Shown one piece after another: positions 1 through 6,977 of a stretch of 32,584 nt of DNA (its first letter is position 1; each line of letters starts with the position of its first letter). The notes beneath the pieces were generated by a model. It was not told the DNA's origin, did not search any database, and saw nothing but the letters and a program-made list of their open reading frames with translations. This DNA comes from CAVAVT01 sp963592185. GTDB taxonomy: Bacteria > Bacillota > Negativicutes > Selenomonadales > Selenomonadaceae. The stretch spans positions 1-32,584 of the forward strand of contig CAVAVT010000018.1 in NCBI GenBank assembly GCA_963592185.1, written 5' to 3'. Made by a program: the position numbers and the translations under genes.

Positions 1-217
1 ACTATCTTCTCCAAAGCTTGATTTTTCTTGTCAATTAATTGTATAAAAGCATATATTTTTCTTAGGTATGTTTTTTAACGTTTTTTACAGTGTTAAAAAA
101 AACATTAAACCCGTGTTTTTTCTAGGAAGATTAACGCTTGCTAATCTACGCTTTTTCTATGATTTGTTTTTCGATGTAGACAATTTGTAGACATTCACGC
201 TACATCTTTCGACGCAC
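1..217. other. AT-rich intergenic region, no gene seen
   Basis: No convincing coding frame was found in this AT-rich stretch. It contains T/A runs and, near its right side, a direct repeat TGTAGACA (175-182 and 186-193). Flanking this is a loose inverted pair GATGTAG (173-179) and CTACATC (about 200-206). Such short repeats can be recombinase or repressor sites, and decayed mobile DNA lies just to the right, but nothing here proves an attachment site. Confidence 0.35.
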
Positions 218-265
218 AAAAAATAAGCCCCTCACTATCAAGACACAAGTCAAAAGTGAGGAGCT
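218..265 (-). terminator. Rho-independent terminator after hicB
   Basis: A stem with inner arms CCTCACT and AGTGAGG, extended by AGC/GCT, lies directly downstream of the hicB stop. Read on the minus strand it is followed by a TTATTTTTT run. It is placed to end the hicA-hicB transcript. Confidence 0.8.
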
Positions 266-273
266 GTTGTATT

Positions 274-720
274 TTATATGCTAGTTTCGATTTTTTCAAT
301 AATTAGCTTCTGGCACCATGTAGGCGGTTTTTTCTTTCCTGCCACCCAGTCCTGCACGGTGCGATATGGTGCGTCCAGTAATTCCGAAAGCTTTTTGATA
401 TTAAGACCGGCTTTTTTCATAGCGTACTTAATGGGATTATTTTCTCTGTCAATGACTTCCTGATATGCTACGGTGTCAGCCATAACATAACTCACAAAAC
501 CATTTTGTGGAACAGGCACATCCGCTATTTTACTAGCCTTTGGTACATCCTTCTCATCCATAACGTATAACATTAAATTTAGCACATCGTTCGCATTTTC
601 CATGGCTTCCGCCATAGTATCACCATCGGTATAACAACTTTCTAAATCCGGGAAGGTTACATAATACGTCTTATCTTCATCACTCCAGGTAAATACTGCT
701 GGGAAAATATACTTAGCCAT
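274..720 (-). CDS. hicB: HicB-family antitoxin
   Basis: A 148-residue protein with the HicB layout. The N-terminal half (about 1-60) is the partly degraded RNase H-like fold, with the family pattern FPAVFTWSDEDKTYYVTFPD followed by a SCYTDGDTMAEAMENA segment. The C-terminal part (about 105-140, NIKKLSELLDAPYRTVQDW) looks like a helix-turn-helix. Antitoxins of this family bind the HicA RNase and, through the C-terminal domain, repress their own promoter. The ATG is preceded by GGAGG at good spacing. The gene lies 64 bp downstream of hicA, the usual toxin-first order, and ends at a terminator. Assignment to the family is firm; regulation of the promoter at 989-1017 is inferred. Confidence 0.9.
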   Translation of the reverse strand: MAKYIFPAVFTWSDEDKTYYVTFPDLESCYTDGDTMAEAMENANDVLNLMLYVMDEKDVPKASKIADVPVPQNGFVSYVMADTVAYQEVIDRENNPIKYAMKKAGLNIKKLSELLDAPYRTVQDWVAGKKKPPTWCQKLIIEKIETSI

Positions 721-784
721 AACGATTCCTCCATAATCATATATTAACAGTTAGGGCGGTTGCCCCACCCTCTCTGCTTAATTC

Positions 785-967
785 TTATTTAATCCCTGCC
801 TGTTTGAAAATAGCCTTTACAGTCCCCGCCGGTACGTCTTTTGCATGTCTCCAAACAGGAAAACTCTTTTGCGTTGTCGGACTGTAGAACTTGTCATGAT
901 TTCCTCCATGCTCTATGAATTTACAACCATGTTTCTTAAGTATCTTTACAAGCTCGGAACGCTTCAT
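785..967 (-). CDS. hicA: HicA-family toxin (mRNA interferase)
   Basis: A 60-residue protein starting MKRSELVKILKKHGCKFIEH. It contains the core HicA motif GGNHDKFY, whose histidine (residue 24) is the expected catalytic residue of the dsRBD-like RNase fold, followed by KSFPVWRHAKDVPAGTVKAI. HicA toxins cleave mRNA when free of HicB. The frame stays open upstream to 1267, but that part belongs to a decayed methylase gene. The internal ATG at 967 is chosen because AGGAGGGG lies a few bases before it, a promoter lies at 989-1017, and the length matches the family. It is the first gene of the hicAB pair. Confidence 0.9.
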   Translation of the reverse strand: MKRSELVKILKKHGCKFIEHGGNHDKFYSPTTQKSFPVWRHAKDVPAGTVKAIFKQAGIK

Positions 968-988
968 ATTACCCCTCCTTACAATCAT

Positions 989-1017
989 ATCGTACACTAT
1001 GTGTATATGAGTGTCAA
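989..1017 (-). promoter_or_regulatory. hicAB promoter with palindromic operator
   Basis: On the minus strand TTGACA (1017-1012) and TACGAT (994-989) are separated by 17 bp. Between and overlapping them is an inverted repeat TACAC-N3-GTGTA (993-1005), placed where a HicB repressor would block RNA polymerase. The promoter sits just at the end of the decayed methylase segment, so hicAB carries its own control region. Confidence 0.7.
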
Positions 1018-1035
1018 TATTTATGTGCTTTATAT

Positions 1036-2605
1036 ATAAACAGGACGTTCCATCAGGAAGTTTAAACGCTGCTATCATGTCCGCCTTTTCAGACAGATAG
1101 CTCCTCATGCGTGCGCCATCGGTACTATTAGTGAGAGTTCCCTGTGACGTGATGAATACCATCAATCCGCCTGGACGCACCTTATCTATGCCGCTGGCAA
1201 AGAAAAAATTATGAATGTTGTATCCCTGTATTTTCCTTGTTCCGAACGGAATGTTGGATATTACCAAATCATAGTAGCCGTTAGGTGCTTAACTGTGTTG
1301 GAATCCCTTGTATTCAATGTTTGCATTAGGATACAGTTTCTTTGCAAAACGTGATGTAAGGTCGTCTATCTCAATTCCGTGCAAAGAGGATTTGTCCATC
1401 ATATCTCTTGGCATACATCCAAAGAAGTTGCCAATACCCATTGATGGGTCAAGTACACGTCCGCCCTTAAATCCCAACAAAGAAACGCCTTTCCATATAG
1501 CCCGGATTGTAGACGGGCTTGTGTAGGCGTCGTTAATAGTTGCTCTGATAGCTTCGTATTCCTCTTCGGTCAAAAGCTCTTTAAGCTCGTTATTCTTTTT
1601 GTCATCAAGGAAAGTAGATTTAAGACCTCCCCAGCCGTTGTACGCTGCCAATACACCCTGTTCTCTAGGTGTCGGCATACGGCTTTCGCTTTCAAGCTGT
1701 TTTAAAAGCTTTATAGCTTCGATATTTTGCTGGTAACGTGTTGCTTCTCCAGTTTTCCCTTCAGCAGATTTTGTTATTTCATAGTTTCCTGTCGGCTGAT
1801 TGTTGACGGTCTCATTTGCTTTTTCTACCGCAGAAGATTGCTTACGTCCTCGTTCGCTATCTCCCACGCTGTCATTCTCGCTCTGTTTTCCGCCTGTTCT
1901 CTCTCTACTGGATTCAGCCCTTCTGGTATTCTCTCCATCAGCAAACACTTTTTTCTGTTCTTCTGACATTTTCTTAGTGATTGTTGATTGTATCTCATTA
2001 AGGTCGGTTTTTCCACTCTCGTACATTGAACCTACAATCTTAGTTGCCATAGAAACAGTTTTCTCGTTGAACGGGGCTCCTAACGGATAGCTCTTTATCG
2101 TCTCAATAATAGCAGGTGCCCACGGCTTTATGTCGTCGCCAAATGTCTGGTGCATTTTCGCCAACCATTTTTTTGCCGTGTTGTATCCATCCTTAATGTA
2201 TGTGAATCCTAACTTCAATCCCAGTGTATATATTTTAGGATTGAATACAGGATTTGCGGAAAGCTTGCTAAGCTCTGCTCTAAGCTCCCTCAAGGCGTTC
2301 ACGTTCTTCCGCTGTATTGGAAATATTGTCAGGGGCTACAAGCACTTCATTTTCACTGTCTATAGGAGTGAACCCAGCCGATTTAATCAGCTCATCAATA
2401 TCACTCTCATTAAACTCGCCAAAGATTTTTGACTTGCTCTCGGAGGTCTTTTCTGCTACATTAGAAGTAACAAAAGGTGATGTTGATTTATTGGCCGCGC
2501 TCTGTGCTACAGCTCCAACATTTTTGCTGTATGCACCATTATGAACCACTCCGTCGTTGGTAGCGGAGGACAGGGATGCGCGCCTGTCATAAATCACGTC
2601 ACCTT
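1036..2605 (-). pseudogene. Decayed phage/ICE-type N6-DNA methylase-helicase gene fragment
   Basis: Three pieces of one large protein can be read in order on the minus strand. The first (about 2605-2280) is a low-complexity N-terminal segment ending EERERLEGA. The second (2302-1289) reads on in another frame as LRELRAELSKLSANP and then carries TPREQGVLAAYNGWGGLKSTF and the SAM-binding motif DPSMGIGNFFG. The third (1288-about 1036) follows an in-frame TAA and carries SNIPFG (catalytic NPPF-like motif) and DKVRPGGLMVFITSQGTL. This is the arrangement of the very large methylase/SNF2-helicase proteins carried by phages and conjugative elements. The helicase half, the true start and the C-terminus are missing. 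The frameshift lies near 2285-2300 and the stop at 1289-1291. It is a non-functional remnant; the outer ends are approximate. Confidence 0.8.
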
Positions 2606-2647
2606 CTATTTTTGTATTTTTACGCTTTATTACCGCTGATACAACAG

Positions 2648-2653
2648 TATAAT
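2648..2653 (+). promoter_or_regulatory. -10 box for the small membrane protein gene
   Basis: A perfect TATAAT lies 33 bases before the start at 2686. The -35 region at the expected distance is weak (TTTATT-like), so this is a modest promoter prediction. Confidence 0.4.
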
Positions 2654-2685
2654 AAATGTAAAATACCAGAAAGGAAATACAACCT

Positions 2686-2952
2686 ATGGAACACGTTATT
2701 GTGGGAATCATACTTGGATTTTTCGCACCAGAATGGCCATTGCTGATTGCCGGGTCGCTGATATGGGGACTGATTGGCTGGGGGGAGGCTGTTTTCCGGG
2801 GAAAAAGAGCGCAATTTGCAAAGCATATTGAAAAGCAGCGCCCGGACAAAATCGCCGATATAAACAAAGACTTTTTCATAATGCAGTATATGGTTTCAGC
2901 TGCAACCTGTTTGATATTCGCTGTAATTGTATATTTTGTAAAGGACCTATAA
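2686..2952 (+). CDS. Small membrane protein of unknown function
   Basis: An 88-residue protein that I do not recognise. Two hydrophobic stretches stand out: residues about 4-32 (a glycine- and tryptophan-rich segment containing APEWPLLIAGSLIWGLIGWG) and about 67-86. They are separated by a basic, soluble linker with KRAQFAKHIEKQRPDK. The likely topology is two membrane helices with a cytoplasmic loop. GAAAGGA lies before the ATG, a TATAAT lies at 2648 and a strong terminator follows at once, so the gene looks like a real single-gene unit. A long open frame on the opposite strand here is only its shadow joined to the decayed methylase frame. Confidence 0.6.
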   Translation: MEHVIVGIILGFFAPEWPLLIAGSLIWGLIGWGEAVFRGKRAQFAKHIEKQRPDKIADINKDFFIMQYMVSAATCLIFAVIVYFVKDL

Positions 2953-2956
2953 AAAT

Positions 2957-2999
2957 GGAGACTGATTGAAAATGCCTCGGCGCATTTCATTCAGTCTCC
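2957..2999. terminator. Bidirectional terminator between the membrane protein gene and trpA
   Basis: A long hairpin with arms starting GGAGACTGA and ending TCAGTCTCC and a GC-containing apex. It is followed by a T-rich stretch on the plus strand, and by ATTTTTAT when read on the minus strand. It can end both the plus-strand membrane protein transcript and the trp operon. Confidence 0.8.
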
Positions 3000-3046
3000 T
3001 TTATTTTGTGTACTTTAGTTTATTTTAATTGTTTAATCCATCTATT

Positions 3047-3844
3047 TTAATTGGAATAAGTCTTATCCAACGCCTCACGCATACTCTTTATCAGCTTGCC
3101 AGCCTCGTCCAGCTTGTTCTCTATAATAAGCTTTACCACAGCACTGCCAACGATTACAGCATCAGCATGTGCTGCCGCTTCAACAGCCGCCTCCGGTGTA
3201 CCTATACCAAATCCAACCGCAAATGCTACATCTGTATATTCCCTAGCATTGTCGATTACCCTTCCTATCTGGCTGTAATCCACCTTTTTTACGCCGGTTA
3301 CACCATTGTTGGATACACAGTATATAAAGCCCTTTGCAGAGGTGCAGGTTTCCTTCATGCGCTCTGGTGTAGTACCAGGTGTGATGAATTCTGCCAGTAT
3401 AAAATCATTAGCAGCACATATTTCACGCATTTCCTCTGATTCCTCATGGGGCAGATCCGGTATTATAAGTCCATCCAGTCCGGCTGCCTTGAAATCAACA
3501 ACAAATTTTTCAAATCCATAGTGAAGCATGTTGTTAAAATATCCCATCCCCATCAATGGAATCTGCGTAAACTTGCGGATTTCCTTTATGAGTTCCAATT
3601 CCTTTGCCAGGTTAATACCATTTTTCAGAGCCATAACCGAGGAGGTCTGAATAACGGGACCGTCTGCCATTGGGTCTGAAAAGGGCATTCCCAGCTCTAT
3701 TACATCCGCCCCGGAAGCCTCTGCCATCTTAACAGCCTCAATGGTTGTTTCAATATCTGGAGCTCCAGCTGTAACATATATATAAATAGCCTTTTTCCCC
3801 TGTGCCTTGAGATTTGCTAAAACTTTATCAACACGTGTGCTCAT
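3047..3844 (-). CDS. trpA: Tryptophan synthase alpha chain
   Basis: A 265-residue TIM-barrel protein that cleaves indole-3-glycerol phosphate to indole and glyceraldehyde-3-phosphate and passes indole to TrpB. The catalytic pair is visible in VIELGMPFSDPMADGP: Glu50 and Asp61, matching E. coli Glu49 and Asp60. The phosphate-binding end VAFAVGFGIGTPEAA and VIVGSAVV are also present. Start: the ATG at 3844 overlaps the trpB stop as ATGA, with GGAGG just upstream inside trpB. This implies translational coupling, as suits the two subunits of one complex. The frame is open further upstream, but that part lies inside trpB. It is the last gene of the trp operon and is followed by a terminator. Confidence 0.97.
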   Translation of the reverse strand: MSTRVDKVLANLKAQGKKAIYIYVTAGAPDIETTIEAVKMAEASGADVIELGMPFSDPMADGPVIQTSSVMALKNGINLAKELELIKEIRKFTQIPLMGMGYFNNMLHYGFEKFVVDFKAAGLDGLIIPDLPHEESEEMREICAANDFILAEFITPGTTPERMKETCTSAKGFIYCVSNNGVTGVKKVDYSQIGRVIDNAREYTDVAFAVGFGIGTPEAAVEAAAHADAVIVGSAVVKLIIENKLDEAGKLIKSMREALDKTYSN

Positions 3845-5028
3845 TCGATTTCCTCCCCTAATGCCTTTGCTACCATCTGAACATCCTTGTCTCCACGTCC
3901 TGAGAGACATACAACAACACTTTCATCCTCACTGGTCTGCGGCATAAGTTTTTCAAGATATGCCAGTGCATGTGAGCTTTCCATTGCGGGAATAATGCCT
4001 TCAATAAGGGATAATCTCTGGAATGCATCCAAAGCTTCCTTATCGTTGACGGATACGTACTCTACAATACCTGCATCCTTAAAGAAGGAATGCTCCGGAC
4101 CAACACCAGGATAATCAAGACCTGCAGAAATGGAGTATGCCTCCACAACCTGTCCATCATCATCCTGCAGCAGATAGCTGTAGGCTCCATGCAGAACTCC
4201 TGGGATACCAGTGCCGCTTAAGGTTTTCGCATTGTCAGCAACAGCATCGCTGCGGCCGCCGGCCTCTACACCAAACTTCTTTACATCCTTGTCATTTCTA
4301 AAGTCGTAAAAAGTTCCAATAGCATTACTGCCGCCACCAACGCAGGCAACAACATAATTGGGGAGATGTCCTATTTCCTTCATGGACTGCTCACGGATTT
4401 CCTCACCAATTTCCTTCTGGAAATCTCTTACGATAGTCGGATATGGATGAGGACCTACCGCCGAACCAATAATGTAATGGGTATCAGTAATGTTTGTAGC
4501 CCAATATCTGATAGCCTCGCTGGTTGCATCCTTAAGGGTACCTGTTCCGCTGGATACTGGAATAACCTTTGCGCCCAAAAGCTTCATTCTGAAAACATTC
4601 AGCTTCTGACGCTCAATATCCAAGGCTCCCATAAATACATGACATTCCATTCCAAAAAGTGCAGCTACTGTTGCGGTAGCAACGCCATGCTGTCCTGCAC
4701 CGGTTTCAGCAACAATTCTTTTCTTGCCCATGCGCTTTGCGAGAAGAGCCTGCCCCAATGCATTATTGATTTTATGTGCGCCAGTGTGAAGAAGATCCTC
4801 ACGCTTTAAATATATCTTTGCCTTGCCGTAATGCTTTGTGAGCTTCTCTGCATAATAAAGCAATGTGGGACGACCTGCATATTCATTTAAATAATGTTTG
4901 AATTCCGCCTGGAATTCCGGATCATCCTTGTAACGGTCATATGCTTCCTCCAGCTCATTCAATGCCGGCATAACAATTTCCGGAACATACTGTCCGCCAT
5001 AATTTCCAAATCTGCCTTTCTTTGCCAT
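3841..5028 (-). CDS. trpB: Tryptophan synthase beta chain
   Basis: A 395-residue PLP enzyme that condenses indole and serine to tryptophan. It opens with the TrpB signature GRFGNYGGQYVPE. The PLP lysine is Lys86 in KREDLLHTGAHKINNALG, the catalytic glutamate Glu108 is in AETGAGQHG, and the phosphate-holding loop GGGSNAIG is at 231-238. The length and the close match to TrpB1-type enzymes fit partnership with the downstream TrpA. AGGAGG-like sequence (GGAGGAAATAAC) precedes the ATG. It lies 39 bp after trpC and overlaps trpA by four bases. Confidence 0.98.
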   Translation of the reverse strand: MAKKGRFGNYGGQYVPEIVMPALNELEEAYDRYKDDPEFQAEFKHYLNEYAGRPTLLYYAEKLTKHYGKAKIYLKREDLLHTGAHKINNALGQALLAKRMGKKRIVAETGAGQHGVATATVAALFGMECHVFMGALDIERQKLNVFRMKLLGAKVIPVSSGTGTLKDATSEAIRYWATNITDTHYIIGSAVGPHPYPTIVRDFQKEIGEEIREQSMKEIGHLPNYVVACVGGGSNAIGTFYDFRNDKDVKKFGVEAGGRSDAVADNAKTLSGTGIPGVLHGAYSYLLQDDDGQVVEAYSISAGLDYPGVGPEHSFFKDAGIVEYVSVNDKEALDAFQRLSLIEGIIPAMESSHALAYLEKLMPQTSEDESVVVCLSGRGDKDVQMVAKALGEEIE

Positions 5029-5067
5029 GTTATTTCCTCCAATTCATTTATGTCTATTAATGTACTA

Positions 5068-5865
5068 TTATGCTGTTATTGATGCTGCTCCGGATACTGA
5101 CGAAAACGCCCTGGTCTGTGCAGCAATATCATCGGCCCTTACAAGGCCTTCCCCCACCAAAATTCCATCGCAGCCAGCACTGTGCAGCTTTTCTACATCT
5201 TCCACTGTGAACACTCCGCTTTCGCTGATAAGTGTGCGCTTTGGATCTGCATATGGCAGAAGCTCCAAGGTATTTTCTATAGATGTGGTAAAGGTTTTCA
5301 AATTTCGATTATTAATTCCGATGAACTCTGCCGGAGTGCTGAGAGCGGCCTCCATATCTTTTTCATCGTGGACCTCCACCAAGCAGTCCATTCCCAGGCT
5401 CCAGGTTTTATAAACATATTCCTTAAGCTGCTCCGGGGAAAGTATTCTTGCTATCAAAAGAATGGCATCCGCCCCAAGCATTCTGGCTTCATAAATCTGA
5501 TACTCATCTATAACAAAATCCTTTCTAAGGAGAGGAAGCTTAATCTCACTGCGGACCTTTGCAAAATCCTCATTGCAGCCGAGGAAATGTGGGTCCGTAT
5601 GTACTGACAGCATGCTTGCCCCATTGGCCTCATAAATATGTGCCAGCTCCTCAACGGAATGAGTTCTGCAAAGCCTTCCCTTTGCCGGGGACTGAAGCTT
5701 GCACTCGGCAATAAGGCTCCAGCTTTCTTTATTAAATTTATGTGACATTCTAAAGCCCCCCGGCTCTATCATGTTCTTTATTTCCTTCAACGGCAGATTT
5801 CTCTTTGCCTCTGCTACAATGTCCTTTTTTTTCTCAACAATTTCTCCCAGTATATCCCTCTGCAT
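5068..5865 (-). CDS. trpC: Indole-3-glycerol phosphate synthase
   Basis: A 265-residue TIM-barrel enzyme that closes carboxyphenylamino-deoxyribulose phosphate to indole-3-glycerol phosphate. The expected active-site residues are all visible: Glu54 and Lys56 in ECKLQSPAKG, Lys115 in RKDFVID, Glu164 in LVEVHD, the Asn pair near 185 in IGINNRNL, and Glu215-Ser216 in ISESG. AGGAGG precedes the ATG. It is the second gene of the operon, 16 bp after trpF. In many bacteria trpC precedes trpF; here the order is reversed. Confidence 0.97.
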   Translation of the reverse strand: MQRDILGEIVEKKKDIVAEAKRNLPLKEIKNMIEPGGFRMSHKFNKESWSLIAECKLQSPAKGRLCRTHSVEELAHIYEANGASMLSVHTDPHFLGCNEDFAKVRSEIKLPLLRKDFVIDEYQIYEARMLGADAILLIARILSPEQLKEYVYKTWSLGMDCLVEVHDEKDMEAALSTPAEFIGINNRNLKTFTTSIENTLELLPYADPKRTLISESGVFTVEDVEKLHSAGCDGILVGEGLVRADDIAAQTRAFSSVSGAASITA

Positions 5866-5881
5866 ATTCTAACCTCCTGCA

Positions 5882-6484
5882 CTATTTCACACTACACAGA
5901 AATTCCCTTATGAGTTCTGGTGATTTTTCTCCATTTATTTCAAGGCTTCCGGATACATCCAGTCCATAGGGAGAAAATATTTTTATGGCATCTAAAGCAT
6001 TTTCCTTTGATATTCCTCCAGCGACCATAAATGGCTTTTTCAATCCCTTTAGCCCTTCCGTTGCCTCATGCCAATTGAAGGATGTGCCTGTTCCTCCGGC
6101 CTTTCCCTTTACAAAGCTGTCTATCAGAATGATTTCTGCCGGAAAGCTGTCCGCCTGTTCTGCACTAAAATTCTCGCCATAGCGATAGGCCTTTATAATG
6201 GGGAATTTTATTTGTGAAGCATACTCTTCATCTTCATGTCCATGAAGCTGTACATAATCTAGTCCGCAAATTCTGGCTGTCTGATTTACGTAATCAGGGT
6301 CCTCATCTACGAACACTCCCACCTTCATGGCTGATTTAATATTTTTTGCAATCTCTGCAGCAGCTTCAGGCTCTATATATCTACGCCTTCCCTTCAGAAA
6401 AACAAATCCGATATAGTCAGCACCAAAGGCTTCTGCCGCCCTTGCCGCTTCAAGAGTTTTTATACCGCAAATCTTTATCTTCAA
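5882..6484 (-). CDS. trpF: Phosphoribosylanthranilate isomerase
   Basis: A 200-residue TIM-barrel enzyme that performs the Amadori rearrangement of phosphoribosylanthranilate. The N-terminus KIKICGIK holds the catalytic cysteine (residue 6). VGVFVDE, LDYVQLHGHE and IDSFVKGKAGGTG are further family motifs, with the catalytic aspartate in the last. Start: a TTG at 6484 preceded by GGGAG at 7 bases. Longer in-frame starts would run through the terminator hairpin of the T-box leader. It is the first gene after that leader, so it and the rest of the operon should respond to uncharged tRNA-Trp. Confidence 0.94.
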   Translation of the reverse strand: MKIKICGIKTLEAARAAEAFGADYIGFVFLKGRRRYIEPEAAAEIAKNIKSAMKVGVFVDEDPDYVNQTARICGLDYVQLHGHEDEEYASQIKFPIIKAYRYGENFSAEQADSFPAEIILIDSFVKGKAGGTGTSFNWHEATEGLKGLKKPFMVAGGISKENALDAIKIFSPYGLDVSGSLEINGEKSPELIREFLCSVK

Positions 6485-6499
6485 AATCTCACTCCCAAC

Positions 6500-6556
6500 A
6501 AAAAAAGTCATCCCGTCCTGCAATGCAGGGACGAAATGACTTCGCGGTGCCACCCT
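6500..6556 (-). terminator. Second T-box element and terminator of the trp leader
   Basis: AGGGTGGCACCGCG (6556-6543) is the canonical T-box. Downstream, AGTCATTTCGTCCCTGCA folds on GCAGGGACGGGATGACT and is followed by seven T residues, a strong intrinsic terminator that ends just before the trpF ribosome binding site. The CGTCCCT arm can alternatively pair with AGGG of the T-box to form the antiterminator. Confidence 0.9.
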
Positions 6557-6576
6557 AATTAAATTACCACAATGAT

Positions 6577-6632
6577 AAAAATAAAAACCATTTCCTCCTT
6601 ATTAGGGACGAAATGGTTCGCTATGCCACCCT
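6577..6632 (-). terminator. First T-box element and terminator of the trp leader
   Basis: AGGGTGGCATAGCG (6632-6619) is a slightly divergent T-box. AACCATTTC pairs with GAAATGGTT across a loop containing the CGTCCCT antiterminator arm, followed by a TTTATTTTT tail. It is a self-sufficient terminator 20 bases upstream of the second T-box. Confidence 0.88.
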
Positions 6633-6885
6633 GTGATAATTTATCTCTTCGAGTACAGGTAAAACCGATACCCTAGCCCAATAACGGAGGCAGCCGTTCC
6701 AGCCTACTCGCTCTACACTTTCAGTGGACTCTCACGGGACCATTCACCATACTCTTCCGTCCGATCATTTCACCTCCGGTTTCCCGGTCATCGGCTCGCT
6801 ATGCAGAAGTTTATATGACTACTTTTCCCGATCCATGATTTAAAATCTTTTGTTTGAAACATCAAGTCCTAAACTCGATGGGTCT

Positions 6886-6914
6886 ATACTACACCCATGT
6901 AAACTATTTGTCAA
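6886..6914 (-). promoter_or_regulatory. trp operon promoter
   Basis: A perfect -35 TTGACA (6914-6909) and a -10 TAGTAT (6891-6886) lie 17 bp apart on the minus strand, placing the start of transcription near 6880, at the head of the T-box leader. Confidence 0.85.
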
Positions 6915-6977
6915 CGATTTTATCAAAAATATATAAAAAATTATCATCATGTATATTCAAGGTGTACATTGATATAT

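Larger units (their letters stand above)
6500..6880 (-). promoter_or_regulatory. trp T-box leader with one specifier and two T-box modules
   Basis: An untranslated leader of roughly 380 bases before trpF. Stem I is recognisable: an AGTA on the 5' side of the specifier loop (near 6820), the AGCGAGC segment, and on the 3' side GTGAA followed by TGG (6742-6740) closed by CCCG pairing with CGGG. The UGG specifier predicts tRNA-Trp. A stem-II-like segment with AGTAGGC follows. Then come two complete T-box/antiterminator-terminator units (6577-6632 and 6500-6556), both with UGGC, which pairs with the GCCA end expected for tRNA-Trp. No second stem I fits between them. Confidence 0.9.

Noticed and set aside
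173..206. Repeats TGTAGACA and GATGTAG/CTACATC as an attachment site of the decayed element
   Set aside because: No integrase gene and no matching second copy were seen in the window; left as a note only.
968..1267. A longer HicA start within the frame 785-1267
   Set aside because: Those residues are methylase remnant (SNIPFG, DKVRPGGLM), and the promoter and strong ribosome binding site lie inside this stretch, so the toxin starts at 967.
2606..2990. Upstream part of a minus-strand open frame (2280-2990) ahead of the methylase remnant
   Set aside because: It is antisense to the small membrane protein gene at 2686-2952 and shows no resemblance to the methylase N-terminus; only the part below about 2605 was kept as remnant.
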